DNA from: Pseudomonas sp. MTM4 | Lineage (GTDB): Bacteria > Pseudomonadota > Gammaproteobacteria > Pseudomonadales > Pseudomonadaceae | Reading direction: 5' to 3' | NCBI RefSeq assembly: GCF_019355055.1 | Contig: NZ_CP048411.1 | Span: 3,623,501 to 3,687,500 of the forward strand | DNA: 64,000 nucleotides | Part shown: positions 50,328 to 59,632 of the stretch, piece after piece | How positions within the stretch are numbered: the first letter of the stretch is position 1 | Layout: each line of letters starts with the position of its first letter | Notes under the pieces: generated by a model | The model's database searches: none | Seen by the model: only the letters and a program-made list of their open reading frames with translations | What the model was told of the DNA's origin: nothing | Program-made: the position numbers and the translations under genes

Positions 50328-52271
50328 ATGCGCCAGATCTTGTTATTCCTATTCAGTCTGCTGCCGGCATTGGCCGGCGCTGTCGACTTCGACGATAAAA
50401 CCCGGCGTCTTCCGCTGGGTCAGGTCATGGCCTTGCTGGAAGATCCTGAGCGGGACGCCAGCATCGAGGAGGTGCTCGCACGCGACGCGGCCGGGCACTT
50501 CGTCCGTCATGACAAGGACGTGCTCAACGCCGGTTATTCGCGTTCAGCGTTCTGGCTGCGCATCGACCTGCATTACCGAACCGATCGACCCCAAGGGCCT
50601 GGACGATGGTGGCTGGAGCTGGCCTATCCGCCGCTGGATCATCTGGATCTGTATCTACCCGACGGCCAGGGCGGCTACCGTCTGGCGCAAGCGAGTGGCG
50701 ACGCGCTGCCTTTCGGCGAGCGGCAAATCCAGCACCGCAATCATTTATTCGAGCTGGAACTGCCGCCCAATCAGCCGCAGCGAATCTACCTGCGACTGGA
50801 AAGCCAGGGTTCGATCCAGGTTCCGTTGACCCTGTGGGCGCCAGCGGCTTATCTGGAGGCGCAATCGGCACACATCTATATGCTGGCAATCATCTACGGC
50901 GCGCTGCTGGTAATGCTGGTCTACAACCTGTTTATCTTCCTCAGCGTGCGTGATCGCAGTTATCTCTACTACATCTTCTATATCGCCTCGTTCGGCCTGT
51001 ACCAGGTCTCGGTCAATGGGCTGGGCGTCCAGTTTCTGTGGCCGGATTCGCCGTGGTGGGCCAATGTCTCGACACCGTTCCTGATCGGCGCGGCGGGCGT
51101 CTTCGGTTGCCAATTCGCCCGTAGTTTCCTGCACACGGGCAAGCACAGCCCCTGGATCGACACCGCGTTATTGATGTTGGTGGGGCTAGGCGCGCTGACC
51201 ATGGTGCTGTCGCTGACCGCCAGTTATGCGCTGGCGCTGCGGTTGGCGACGTTCATGGCGCTCTGGTTCATCCTGGTCATCTTCGTCGCCGGTAGTGTCG
51301 CCTGGTACCGTGGCATGCGGGTCGCGCGCTATTTCATGATTGCCTGGACGACCTTTCTGATCGGTGGGCAGATCAATACGCTGATGGTGCTGGGCTATCT
51401 ACCGCACAACTTCTTCACCATGTATGCCGGGCAGATCGGCTCGGCGATCGAAGTGGCTCTGCTGTCGCTGGCATTGGCCGACCGCATCAATGCGATGAAG
51501 GAAGAGCGCGCCAAGGTGCTGCAGGAGACAGGTCGCAAACTTGAGGAAATGAACCGGGAACTGGCCGAAAGCAACCGACTCAAGGATCAGTTTCTGGCCA
51601 ACGTAACCCATGAGTTGCGTACGCCGATGCACGGCGTTCTTGGCAGCCTCGACCTGATGCGAACGCTGGAGCTGAGCGGCGAACTAGAACAGTACCAGCG
51701 CATCGCAACCGGCTCGGCGCGCGACATGATGCGATTGGTTAACGACATTCTTGCGCTGACCGAACTGCAGGCCGGCAAGTTGCAGCTGCGCAACGAGTCG
51801 TTTGGTGTGCGTGCCATGATCGACGAGCTTGACGTGATCTACGGCGCCCGAGCGACGAAGCGTGGATTGACCTTCTCGATCGAAACCAGCAGCGAGCTGC
51901 CTCGTATCCTGGTGGGTGATGCCGGCAAGCTGAAACAGAGCCTTGGCTATCTGCTCGACAACGCCATCAAGTTCACCCTGACGGGCAGCGTGACGCTGGC
52001 GCTGGCCGGGCATGACGACGGGGAATCCGGGTTCGTTCTTGCGGTGGACGTGATCGATACCGGCGTGGGTTTCGAAGCGCCGGCCGATGGCTCGCTTTAT
52101 CAATATTTCCGCCAGCTCGATGGCAGCATGACTCGGCCCTATGGCGGCTTGGGCATCGGCCTTTCGCTATGCCGACAGCTGATCGAGCTGCAGGGCGGCA
52201 GTATTTCCTGCCAATCCATGCCTGGCCGCGGCACTCACTTCCAGGTGCGCGTGCCGCTGCAGGTTGCCTGA
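50328..52271 (+). CDS. ladS: LadS-like 7TMR-DISM sensor histidine kinase lacking a receiver domain
   Basis: In P. aeruginosa LadS feeds the Gac/Rsm system and promotes biofilm and chronic-infection traits. This 647-residue homologue has a signal peptide (ILLFLFSLLPALAGA), a periplasmic DISMED2 sensor (about 30-170), seven membrane segments (about 185-390), a short coiled segment, a HisKA domain with FLANVTHELRTPMHG (phospho-His428) and a HATPase domain (DNAIKFT, DVIDTGVGF, GGLGIGLSL). The reading frame stops right after the ATPase domain, while P. aeruginosa LadS carries a further C-terminal receiver domain. The place next to thiD is the same as for ladS. Whether it is an orthologue or paralogue is unresolved. 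Confidence 0.8.
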   Translation: MRQILLFLFSLLPALAGAVDFDDKTRRLPLGQVMALLEDPERDASIEEVLARDAAGHFVRHDKDVLNAGYSRSAFWLRIDLHYRTDRPQGPGRWWLELAYPPLDHLDLYLPDGQGGYRLAQASGDALPFGERQIQHRNHLFELELPPNQPQRIYLRLESQGSIQVPLTLWAPAAYLEAQSAHIYMLAIIYGALLVMLVYNLFIFLSVRDRSYLYYIFYIASFGLYQVSVNGLGVQFLWPDSPWWANVSTPFLIGAAGVFGCQFARSFLHTGKHSPWIDTALLMLVGLGALTMVLSLTASYALALRLATFMALWFILVIFVAGSVAWYRGMRVARYFMIAWTTFLIGGQINTLMVLGYLPHNFFTMYAGQIGSAIEVALLSLALADRINAMKEERAKVLQETGRKLEEMNRELAESNRLKDQFLANVTHELRTPMHGVLGSLDLMRTLELSGELEQYQRIATGSARDMMRLVNDILALTELQAGKLQLRNESFGVRAMIDELDVIYGARATKRGLTFSIETSSELPRILVGDAGKLKQSLGYLLDNAIKFTLTGSVTLALAGHDDGESGFVLAVDVIDTGVGFEAPADGSLYQYFRQLDGSMTRPYGGLGIGLSLCRQLIELQGGSISCQSMPGRGTHFQVRVPLQVA

Positions 52272-52482
52272 ACGCTTCCGCCCATCATCCGGTGGCCATG
52301 CCGTGCGTGTTCGCGCGCGTGGTTTGGCTGAAACCCCGCTTTTTCCCGGCAAACATGCGTGCTTCACTTCTTCTCGCGGGCCGACAAGATGCCGACTCGC
52401 ATCGACCCGGCGAACTGTGAAGGTAGCTGAGAACGCATCTTCAATCAGGTCGTCGCCACTTCGCCTGCCGAGGAGATCCGCC

Positions 52483-54132
52483 ATGAGCCTGCACCAGTAC
52501 GCTGAAACCCACGAGGTGCTGAACCAGGTGCCGCCGCTCGATGGCGCCAACCTGTACCGCCTTGACCTACCGTTGCAGCAATGGGTGCATCGCTACCATG
52601 GCGGCTGGGCCGAGTCACGGTTGGATGCCTACGGCGCGCTGGCCGGCGGGCCGCTGATGGCGGCAGGCTTTCTGGCCAATGAGAACAAGCCGGTTTTCAA
52701 GAGCCATGACCGCTATGGTCATCGCATCGATGTGGTGGAGTTTCATCCCGCCTATCACGAGCTGATGCGCACGGCTATCGCCCATGGCATCACGTCGCTG
52801 CCCTGGACCGACCCGCAGCCCGGCGCCCAGGTGGCCCGCGCGGCGCTGATGTACCTGCACAACCAGACCGAAGCCGGCAGCAGTTGCCCACTGACCATGA
52901 CTTACGCCAGCGTGCCCGCGCTGCGCCTGCAGGGAGAGGTGGGCAACCTCTGGTTGCCGAAAATCCTCAGCCTGGAATACGACCCGCGCAACCTACCGAT
53001 GGAGCAGAAGGCCGGAGTCACCATCGGCATGGCGATGACTGAAAAGCAGGGCGGCACCGATGTGCGCGCCAACACCACCCGCGCCCACCCGGTTGGCGCT
53101 GGCGGCCCGGGACAGGCCTACGAGCTGGTCGGGCATAAATGGTTCTGCTCGGCGCCGATGTGCGACGCCTTTCTGACCCTGGCGCAGACCGACCAGGGCC
53201 TGTCCTGTTTTCTGCTGCCGCGCCATCGCCCCGACGGCAGCCGCAACCAGTTCTATATCCAGCGACTGAAGAACAAGCTCGGCAACTGGGCTAACGCGTC
53301 CAGTGAAGTTGAATACCGCGGCGCCCTGGCCTGGATGATCGGCGAGGAAGGGCGCGGTGTGCCGACCATCATCGAGATGGTGTCCTCGACCCGCTTCGAT
53401 TGCATGATCGGCTCCAGTTCCTTGATGCGCCAAGCTCTGACCCAGGCCATGCACCATTGCACCCATCGCAGCGTCGGCGGGCGGGCACTGATCGAACAAC
53501 CGCTGATGCGCAACGTGCTGGCTGACCTGGCGCTGGAAAGCGAAGCCGCGCTGGCGCTGACCATGCGCATGGGTCGTGCTCAGGACAATCGCCAGGATGA
53601 ACAGGAAGACAAGTTCGCGCGTCTGGTCACTGCCATCGGCAAGTACTGGATCTGCAAGCGCGCGCCGGAAATGATCGCCGAAGCCGGCGAATGCCTGGGC
53701 GGCGCCGGTTACGTCGAGGAAACCATCCTGCCGCGGCTGTACCGCGAGGCGCCGGTCAATTCCATCTGGGAGGGCTCCGGCAACGTGCAATGCCTGGACG
53801 TGTTGCGCGCCCTGTCGAAAGAGCCGGGCGTGCTCGAAGTGCTGTTCGCCGAACTCGGCGACGGCCACGGCGATGCGCGTCTTCAGGCGCATATCGCCAG
53901 GCTGCAAACAGCCTTCCGCGACACCGACGACATCCAATACCGCGCCCGACAGCTCACCGAAGACGTAGCCGTCGCGCTGCAGGCCAAGCTGCTGCTGGAG
54001 GCCGGCAACGCGGCGGTGTCGGATGCGTTCATCGCCAGTCGACTGGAAGGACGCGGGCGGGTATTCGGCACTTTGCCGAGAGGGCTGGATATCACGGCGT
54101 TGTTGGCGAGGAGTGCGCCGTTTATTGATTGA
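52483..54132 (+). CDS. AidB-like acyl-CoA dehydrogenase
   Basis: A 549-residue flavoprotein of the AidB branch of acyl-CoA dehydrogenases. The first ~180 residues form the AidB N-terminal domain (YAETHEVLNQVPPLDGANLY), followed by the dehydrogenase core with CPLTMTYASVPAL, GMAMTEKQGGTDVRANTTRA and a C-terminal AGECLGGAGYVEETILPRLY. E. coli AidB is an alkylation-response protein with weak dehydrogenase activity; this homologue may instead act on branched acyl-CoA. GAGGAG is 9 bases before the ATG; a longer in-frame reading from 52264 overlapping the kinase gene is not supported. Confidence 0.88.
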   Translation: MSLHQYAETHEVLNQVPPLDGANLYRLDLPLQQWVHRYHGGWAESRLDAYGALAGGPLMAAGFLANENKPVFKSHDRYGHRIDVVEFHPAYHELMRTAIAHGITSLPWTDPQPGAQVARAALMYLHNQTEAGSSCPLTMTYASVPALRLQGEVGNLWLPKILSLEYDPRNLPMEQKAGVTIGMAMTEKQGGTDVRANTTRAHPVGAGGPGQAYELVGHKWFCSAPMCDAFLTLAQTDQGLSCFLLPRHRPDGSRNQFYIQRLKNKLGNWANASSEVEYRGALAWMIGEEGRGVPTIIEMVSSTRFDCMIGSSSLMRQALTQAMHHCTHRSVGGRALIEQPLMRNVLADLALESEAALALTMRMGRAQDNRQDEQEDKFARLVTAIGKYWICKRAPEMIAEAGECLGGAGYVEETILPRLYREAPVNSIWEGSGNVQCLDVLRALSKEPGVLEVLFAELGDGHGDARLQAHIARLQTAFRDTDDIQYRARQLTEDVAVALQAKLLLEAGNAAVSDAFIASRLEGRGRVFGTLPRGLDITALLARSAPFID

Positions 54133-54284
54133 CTGAGCCGCAGCAATGCGGCGCCATGGGAGAGCGGGTGTGAGGGACGGCAGTGCTAACTGCATGCTCG
54201 CCGATAAACAGTCGGCCGTTGCCGCTACCGCTGTCATCGAACAGCAGGCAAGATGTTTTCAACGACTGAACAAGGAAACCCACC

Positions 54285-55757
54285 ATGACTCCAGCAGGCG
54301 AAGCCTTTCGCGTTGCCACCAGCGCCGAAGCGGCGGTGGATTATCTTGCCGAGCTGCACGAGCACGCCACCGCTTCATTGCACCAGGCGCTGAAGCGTTA
54401 CGTGGCCAGCCGCAGCGAGCCGAGTGCGGCCGAGCGTGCGTCGTTTCGCTATCCCGAACTGCGCTTGACCTACGAGTGCCACGGTGAGGTGCCGGCATCC
54501 ACTCGCGCCTATGCCAAGGTGCAGGCGCCGGGCGTCTACAGCGTGACCGTGACGCATCCGGCAGCGTTTCGCAGTTACTTGCTCGATCAGCTGCAGCCGT
54601 TGATGCATGACTTTGGCGTGAAGGTGGAAGTCGGGATCAGCGACCGCAACATCCCCTATCCCTATGTGATCGAGCAGGGCGACGAGCTGGCCGGCTCCGG
54701 CGTGACCGCAGCTGAACTGGCGCGGGTATTTCCCAGCACCGATCTGTCCGCCGCCACCGATGACATCGCCGACGGGCTCTATGACTGGGAGCACGCCGAT
54801 CCCTATCCGCTGGCGCTGTTCGACGGTGCGCGGATGGATTTCTCGCTGCGTCGGCTGGTGCATTACACCGGCAGCGACTGGCGGCATGTGCAGCCCTGGA
54901 TACTGCTGACCAACTATCACCGTTACGTCGATCAGTTCATCCGTCACGGCCTCGACATGTTGCGCGACGACACCCGCTTCGTGCGCATGGTGCTGCCGGG
55001 CAACATCATCATCGAGCGCGGCATGGAAGAGGGTGAGGCCCAGGCGATCATCGGCGGCGTGCTCTGGCATCGCTACCAGATGCCGGCCTACCACCTGATC
55101 GCCGAGGATGGCGACGGCGTCACCCTGGTCAACATCGGCGTCGGTCCTTCGAACGCCAAGAACATCACCGATCACCTGGCTGTGCTGCGCCCCCATTGCT
55201 GGCTGATGATCGGCCACTGCGGCGGCTTGCGGCAGTCGCAATCGATCGGTGACTACGTGCTGGCCCACGCCTATATGCGTCGAGATGGCATCCTCGACCG
55301 GGTGCTGCCGCCGCACATTCCGCTGCCGGCACTGGCCGAGGTGCAGCAAGCGCTGCAGGAGGCCGCCGCGCAGGTCACCGGCGACAAGGGCGAGGCGCTG
55401 AAGCGGCGTTTGCGCACCGGCACCGTGCTGACTTACGACGACCGCAATTGGGAGCTGCGCTGGGCGCAGGAGCGGCCGTTGATCAACCTGTCGCGAGCCG
55501 TGGCGGTGGATATGGAAAGCGGCACCATCGCCGCTCAGGGCTATCGCCTGCGTGTGCCTTATGGGACGTTGCTATGCGTGTCGGACAAGCCGCTACATAG
55601 TGAAATCAAGTTGCCGGGCTCGGCCAATGCCTTCTATGAGCGCGCCGTGACCCAGCACCTGAAAATCGGCATCGCCGCGCTCGATCTGCTGCGCAACCAG
55701 CTCAACTCGCTGCACTCGCGCAAGCTGCGCAGCTTCGACGAGCCGCCGTTCCGGTAG
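54285..55757 (+). CDS. amn: AMP nucleosidase Amn
   Basis: Splits AMP to adenine and ribose 5-phosphate; regulates adenylate pools. The 490-residue length matches Amn. An N-terminal regulatory domain (1 to about 190) is followed by a nucleoside-phosphorylase-type catalytic domain (WLMIGHCGGLRQSQSIGDY, VAVDMESGTIAAQGYRLRVP, LCVSDKPLHSEIKLPGSA). AAGGAAA lies 7-13 bases upstream of the ATG. It ends before a strong bidirectional terminator. Confidence 0.95.
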   Translation: MTPAGEAFRVATSAEAAVDYLAELHEHATASLHQALKRYVASRSEPSAAERASFRYPELRLTYECHGEVPASTRAYAKVQAPGVYSVTVTHPAAFRSYLLDQLQPLMHDFGVKVEVGISDRNIPYPYVIEQGDELAGSGVTAAELARVFPSTDLSAATDDIADGLYDWEHADPYPLALFDGARMDFSLRRLVHYTGSDWRHVQPWILLTNYHRYVDQFIRHGLDMLRDDTRFVRMVLPGNIIIERGMEEGEAQAIIGGVLWHRYQMPAYHLIAEDGDGVTLVNIGVGPSNAKNITDHLAVLRPHCWLMIGHCGGLRQSQSIGDYVLAHAYMRRDGILDRVLPPHIPLPALAEVQQALQEAAAQVTGDKGEALKRRLRTGTVLTYDDRNWELRWAQERPLINLSRAVAVDMESGTIAAQGYRLRVPYGTLLCVSDKPLHSEIKLPGSANAFYERAVTQHLKIGIAALDLLRNQLNSLHSRKLRSFDEPPFR

Positions 55758-55782
55758 GGGCAGTGGCAAGCGCAGCCACAAA

Positions 55783-55807
55783 AAAGCCCGAGGTCAGCTC
55801 GGGCTTT
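55783..55807. terminator. Bidirectional rho-independent terminator between amn and a GNAT gene
   Basis: AAAGCCCGAG (55783-55792), loop GTCAG, CTCGGGCTTT (55798-55807): a perfect 10-bp stem with an A run on the left and T-rich sequence on the right, so it works for both strands. It sits between the amn stop and the stop of the acetyltransferase gene. Confidence 0.88.
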
Positions 55808-55830
55808 GCATTTCTCTACTTCTGCATTCG

Positions 55831-56331
55831 TTAATGCAGCGCGCGCACCATATACACGGCGGGGATCTGGTAGCTGGCCAGGTTGCTGGCCTGCGGCTGA
55901 TCCAGTTCGTCATGCGCGGCGTAGCCGAGGCGGGCCCAGAACGCTTCTGAATCCTGTACCGAAACCAGTGCCGAATAACGCAGCTGCTGGGTTCGGGCCT
56001 GTTCCAGATTCTTCTGCACCAGCGCCGGGCCGATGCCACGACCGCTGGCGCGACGGGATACGGCGAGGTCGTGCAGATAGAGGCAATCTGCTTCGGCGTG
56101 GGACTGGAATTCGCCGTCCAGCGGCGTCACCTTGCCAACCCGCGAATGATAGGCGAAGAGGTAGGCGCAGACGCCGAGGGTATCTTCAGCGACCCAGGCC
56201 AGTTGCGGGCACGCGGCAAGGCGGGCGCGGATCACCGCTTCGTCTTCAAGGACTTCGGCGGCATAGGATTCTTCCTGAATCGACATCACGGCAGGAATAT
56301 CGCGCACCTGCATCGCTCTCAACTTGAACAT
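55831..56331 (-). CDS. GNAT-family N-acetyltransferase
   Basis: A 166-residue acetyltransferase of the GNAT fold. The acetyl-CoA pyrophosphate loop is in RRASGRGIGPALVQK (R/Q-x-x-G-x-G/A) after a central strand LYLHDLAVS. FWARLGYAAHDEL is the common C-terminal aromatic/β-bulge region. The substrate cannot be told from sequence. An internal ATG at codon 7 would also fit the family start (MQVRDIPAVMSIQEESY). Confidence 0.85.
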   Translation of the reverse strand: MFKLRAMQVRDIPAVMSIQEESYAAEVLEDEAVIRARLAACPQLAWVAEDTLGVCAYLFAYHSRVGKVTPLDGEFQSHAEADCLYLHDLAVSRRASGRGIGPALVQKNLEQARTQQLRYSALVSVQDSEAFWARLGYAAHDELDQPQASNLASYQIPAVYMVRALH

Positions 56332-56593
56332 CTTGGTTACTCGAACGGGCTCGGGCCGGCTGTGCGACCTGCAACGGGCCGGCGATCATACGCGATCGGC
56401 AGAGCAAGGGTGAGCCAGGCGACGAAGGACGCGGCGGCACGATGCCGCACATGACACAGCCGTGTCGCTGTCGTCTCGAAGGGCATCAGCGCAAGCGGCA
56501 GGCGGTCGGGCGACGCGAACTCGCGACTGACGGCATCGCGTTTTGCGGGCATAATTCATCGTTAGTTAGCTAGCTATCCCTCTGGTCTTCTCT

Positions 56594-57466
56594 TTGAACA
56601 ATTCACCCCAGCCGTTGCTCGGCGTCCTGCTCATTCTCGTCTCGTGCCTGGTCCTTGCCACGCACGACGGGCTGTCCAAGCACTTGACGCTGCTTTATCC
56701 GGTGTTCCTGGTCATCTGGGCGCGCTACATGGCGCAGACGGTGCTGATGGCCGCGCTGTTCGCGCCGCGCATGGGGCGCCGCGTGTTCCATACGCTACGG
56801 CCCGGATTGCAGTTATGCCGTGGCTTGAGTCTGGTGAGCGTGAGCATGTTGTTCATCAGCGGCCTGAGTTTCATCCCGCTGGCCGAGGCCACGGCGGTGA
56901 TCTTTCTGACGCCGTTGCTGGTGACCATCGCCTCTGCGTTGCTGGGGGAACACGTCAGCCGCAGCCAGTGGCTGGCGGTGGGTTGCGGGCTGATAGGGGT
57001 GATGATCATCGTGCGGCCAGGCGGGGCGCTGTTCACTCCGGCGATCCTGCTGCCGTTCGGCGCGGCGGTCAGTTTCACGCTCTACCAGCTGGTTACGCGT
57101 CGGCTCAGCGCTACCGACCATCCGGTGACCAGCAACTTCCTCACCAGTGTGGTCGGTAGTCTGGTGATGAGCGTGCTGGTGATTTTCAACTGGCAGACAC
57201 CGACCCTGCACGACGCCTTGCTGATGGCGGCACTCGGCGCCATGGCGATGAGCGGCCACCTGTTGCTGACCAATGCGTTCCGTTTCGCAAGCGCGGCGAC
57301 CCTGGCCCCCTTTACCTATGCGCAGATCATCTTCGCCGGTGTCGTGGGCTTCTTCGCCTTCGGCCACGTACCGGATCTCGGCGCGATCCTGGGCATGACT
57401 ATCATCATTGCCAGCGGCCTATGCATGGCCTGGGTGCAGGGGCGCGCACCGCGCCCCCGGCTCTGA
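56594..57466 (+). CDS. EamA/DMT-superfamily transporter
   Basis: A 290-residue inner-membrane protein with ten probable membrane segments in two EamA repeats (GVLLILVSCLVLATHDGLSKHL at the start of the first, PFGAAVSFTLYQLVTRRLSA at the start of the second). Members export amino acids or other small metabolites; the substrate is not known. The frame begins at a TTG (56594); no ATG keeps the first helix, so the start is uncertain. It is followed by the oxaloacetate decarboxylase-like gene after 96 bases. Confidence 0.82.
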   Translation: MNNSPQPLLGVLLILVSCLVLATHDGLSKHLTLLYPVFLVIWARYMAQTVLMAALFAPRMGRRVFHTLRPGLQLCRGLSLVSVSMLFISGLSFIPLAEATAVIFLTPLLVTIASALLGEHVSRSQWLAVGCGLIGVMIIVRPGGALFTPAILLPFGAAVSFTLYQLVTRRLSATDHPVTSNFLTSVVGSLVMSVLVIFNWQTPTLHDALLMAALGAMAMSGHLLLTNAFRFASAATLAPFTYAQIIFAGVVGFFAFGHVPDLGAILGMTIIIASGLCMAWVQGRAPRPRL

Positions 57467-57562
57467 TTACCGCAGCGGATGTGCCGTCGGGCCTTCCGCG
57501 TAGCTTCCAACATCGACTAACAAGGGCGACTCGACCCTTGCGTGCTTTATTCAGGAAAAATC

Positions 57563-58426
57563 ATGCAAAGAATTTCTCATCACACCCTGCGCAACGAATT
57601 CCGCCAATTGCTGGCCTCTAACCGCTGTTACCACACCGCTTCGGTGTTCGACCCGATGTCGGCGCGTATCGCTGCCGACCTCGAATTCGAAGTCGGCATC
57701 CTCGGCGGCTCGGTCGCCTCGTTGCAGGTGCTGGCGGCGCCGGACTTCGCGCTGATCACCCTGAGTGAATTCGTCGAACAGGCCACGCGCATCGGTCGCG
57801 TGTCGCGCCTGCCGATCATCGCTGACGCCGATCACGGCTACGGCAATGCGCTCAACGTGATGCGCACGGTGGTCGAGCTGGAGCGCGCCGGAATCGCCGC
57901 GCTGACCATCGAAGACACCCTGCTGCCAGCCAAATTCGGCCGCAAATCCACGGACCTGATCGGCATGTTCGAGGCGGTCGGCAAGATTCAGGCGGCGCTC
58001 GAAGCGCGTATTGACCCCGCGCTCGCCATCATCGCCCGCACCAACGCCGGCGTGATCGGCCTGGAAGAGGTGATCGCCCGGGTGCAGGCCTACGAGGCGG
58101 CGGGTGCCGATGGCATCTGCCTGGTCGGCATCGAGGATTTCGAGCAGCTTGAGCAGGTTGCGGAAAAACTCAGCGTGCCGTTGATGCTGGTGACGTACGG
58201 CAACCCGCGCCTGCGTGACAACGAGCGGCTGGCTGCGCTTGGCGTGCGCATCGTGGTCAACGGTCACGCCGCCTACTTCGCGGCGATCAAGGCGACCTAC
58301 GACTGCCTGCGCGAACAACGTCAGATCGACGCATCGGATCTCAACGCATCGCAGCTCTCGGTCAAATACTCGACCGCTGACGAATACATGGCCTGGGCTG
58401 AAGACTTCATGCAGGTTAAGGAATAA
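57563..58426 (+). CDS. Oxaloacetate decarboxylase-like enzyme (ICL/PEP mutase superfamily)
   Basis: A 287-residue TIM-barrel protein of the isocitrate lyase/PEP mutase superfamily. [37 protein letters not shown] (metal-binding Asp residues) and [13 protein letters not shown] match the Pseudomonas oxaloacetate decarboxylase of this superfamily (PA4872 type, 287 residues). Predicted reaction: oxaloacetate to pyruvate and carbon dioxide. CAGGAAAA precedes the ATG at 57563; an in-frame GTG at 57542 is less likely. Confidence 0.87.
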   Translation: MQRISHHTLRNEFRQLLASNRCYHTASVFDPMSARIAADLEFEVGILGGSVASLQVLAAPDFALITLSEFVEQATRIGRVSRLPIIADADHGYGNALNVMRTVVELERAGIAALTIEDTLLPAKFGRKSTDLIGMFEAVGKIQAALEARIDPALAIIARTNAGVIGLEEVIARVQAYEAAGADGICLVGIEDFEQLEQVAEKLSVPLMLVTYGNPRLRDNERLAALGVRIVVNGHAAYFAAIKATYDCLREQRQIDASDLNASQLSVKYSTADEYMAWAEDFMQVKE

Positions 58427-58461
58427 CCGCTGCGCCGCTCTTCCATCGCTCGGGGAATTCA

Positions 58462-59613
58462 ATGAGCCCACGCCTGCTGACCTTCATGGTGGCTTTCGCC
58501 GCGTTCCTCGGGCCGTTCACCCAGACCGTCTACGCGCCGATTCTGCCGGAGCTGGGAGCGGCGCTGGAGACTACGCCGCTGATGATCAACCTCAGCATCT
58601 CGATCTTCACCTTCGTGCTGGCGTTCATGCAGATCGTCTACGGCCCGCTGGTCGACCGTCGAGGGCGCAAGCGCACGCTGCTGGTGGGGCTGGCGATCTA
58701 TGTCGGTGCTTCGCTGGGCTGCTTCCTGGCGCCGAATATCGAGATGCTGCTGCTGTTTCGCGCGCTGCAGGCGGTGGGTATCGCCGCCGGTGCGGTGGTG
58801 GCGGTCACGGTGATTGGCGATCGTTTCGAAGGGGCTGAGCGTGGCCGGGCGATGGGCTCGTTTCAGATGATGGTGGCGCTGGGGCCGGTGGTCGGCCCGG
58901 TGGTGGGCGGCTTCGTTGGCGAACACCTGGACTTCCATTTCGTGTTTCTGCTGCTGGCGGTGGTCGGCGCCGCCGCACTGCTGACCAATGCCATCTGGCT
59001 TCAGGAAACGCGCCCCGTCGGGGCCACGCCCAAGGCTTTCCATCCCGCCGACTATCTGGATGTGCTGCGCAACCATCAGGGGCTGGCGATCATGCTGCTG
59101 AGCTTCGTGCAGTACTACGCTTTCTATAACTATCTGGTTTTCATGCCGCGTGTGCTGGACACCAGCTACGGCCTTAGCGCCAGCGAAAAGGGCTTGGTCT
59201 TCCTGCCGCTGTCGATTGCCGTGGTGATCGGCAGCTTCGCTGGCGGTCGGTTACTGGGACGCTGGCGGGCCCGCCCAACGTTGCTGGTGACGGCCGGGTT
59301 GAATGCCCTCAGTGTGCTGCTGTTTCTCGCCGTTGCGCAGTGGTCACTGGCGGCGCTTGTCGTGGCGGTGAGCGCCTTTGGGCTGTTTCTAGGTCTGTCG
59401 CTGCCAGTACAGACCAGTCTGCTGATGGACCTTTACCCGCACAATCGCGCCACCGCCGTTGGCAGCTACAACTTCTTTCGTTTCATGGGTATGGCCACCG
59501 GACCGGTGCTGGGATCCTGGTTGTTTCAGCATGGGAATCTGGGGTTGCTGTACGGCTTCGCGGCCGCGGTATTCCTGCTGGCGGTGCTGCACGCGCAAAG
59601 GCGCTTTCGCTAG
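58462..59613 (+). CDS. MFS transporter (Bcr/CflA-type drug efflux)
   Basis: A 383-residue major-facilitator protein with twelve probable membrane segments. Motif A between helices 2 and 3 reads GPLVDRRGRKRTLLVG, and the helix-5 motif C region GPVVGPVVGGFVG points to the drug:H+ antiporter-1 group, Bcr/CflA branch. Substrate unknown. It follows the decarboxylase-like gene by 35 bases; co-transcription is likely. Confidence 0.87.
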   Translation: MSPRLLTFMVAFAAFLGPFTQTVYAPILPELGAALETTPLMINLSISIFTFVLAFMQIVYGPLVDRRGRKRTLLVGLAIYVGASLGCFLAPNIEMLLLFRALQAVGIAAGAVVAVTVIGDRFEGAERGRAMGSFQMMVALGPVVGPVVGGFVGEHLDFHFVFLLLAVVGAAALLTNAIWLQETRPVGATPKAFHPADYLDVLRNHQGLAIMLLSFVQYYAFYNYLVFMPRVLDTSYGLSASEKGLVFLPLSIAVVIGSFAGGRLLGRWRARPTLLVTAGLNALSVLLFLAVAQWSLAALVVAVSAFGLFLGLSLPVQTSLLMDLYPHNRATAVGSYNFFRFMGMATGPVLGSWLFQHGNLGLLYGFAAAVFLLAVLHAQRRFR

Positions 59614-59632
59614 TGCAGACCTCAGGGCTCGC

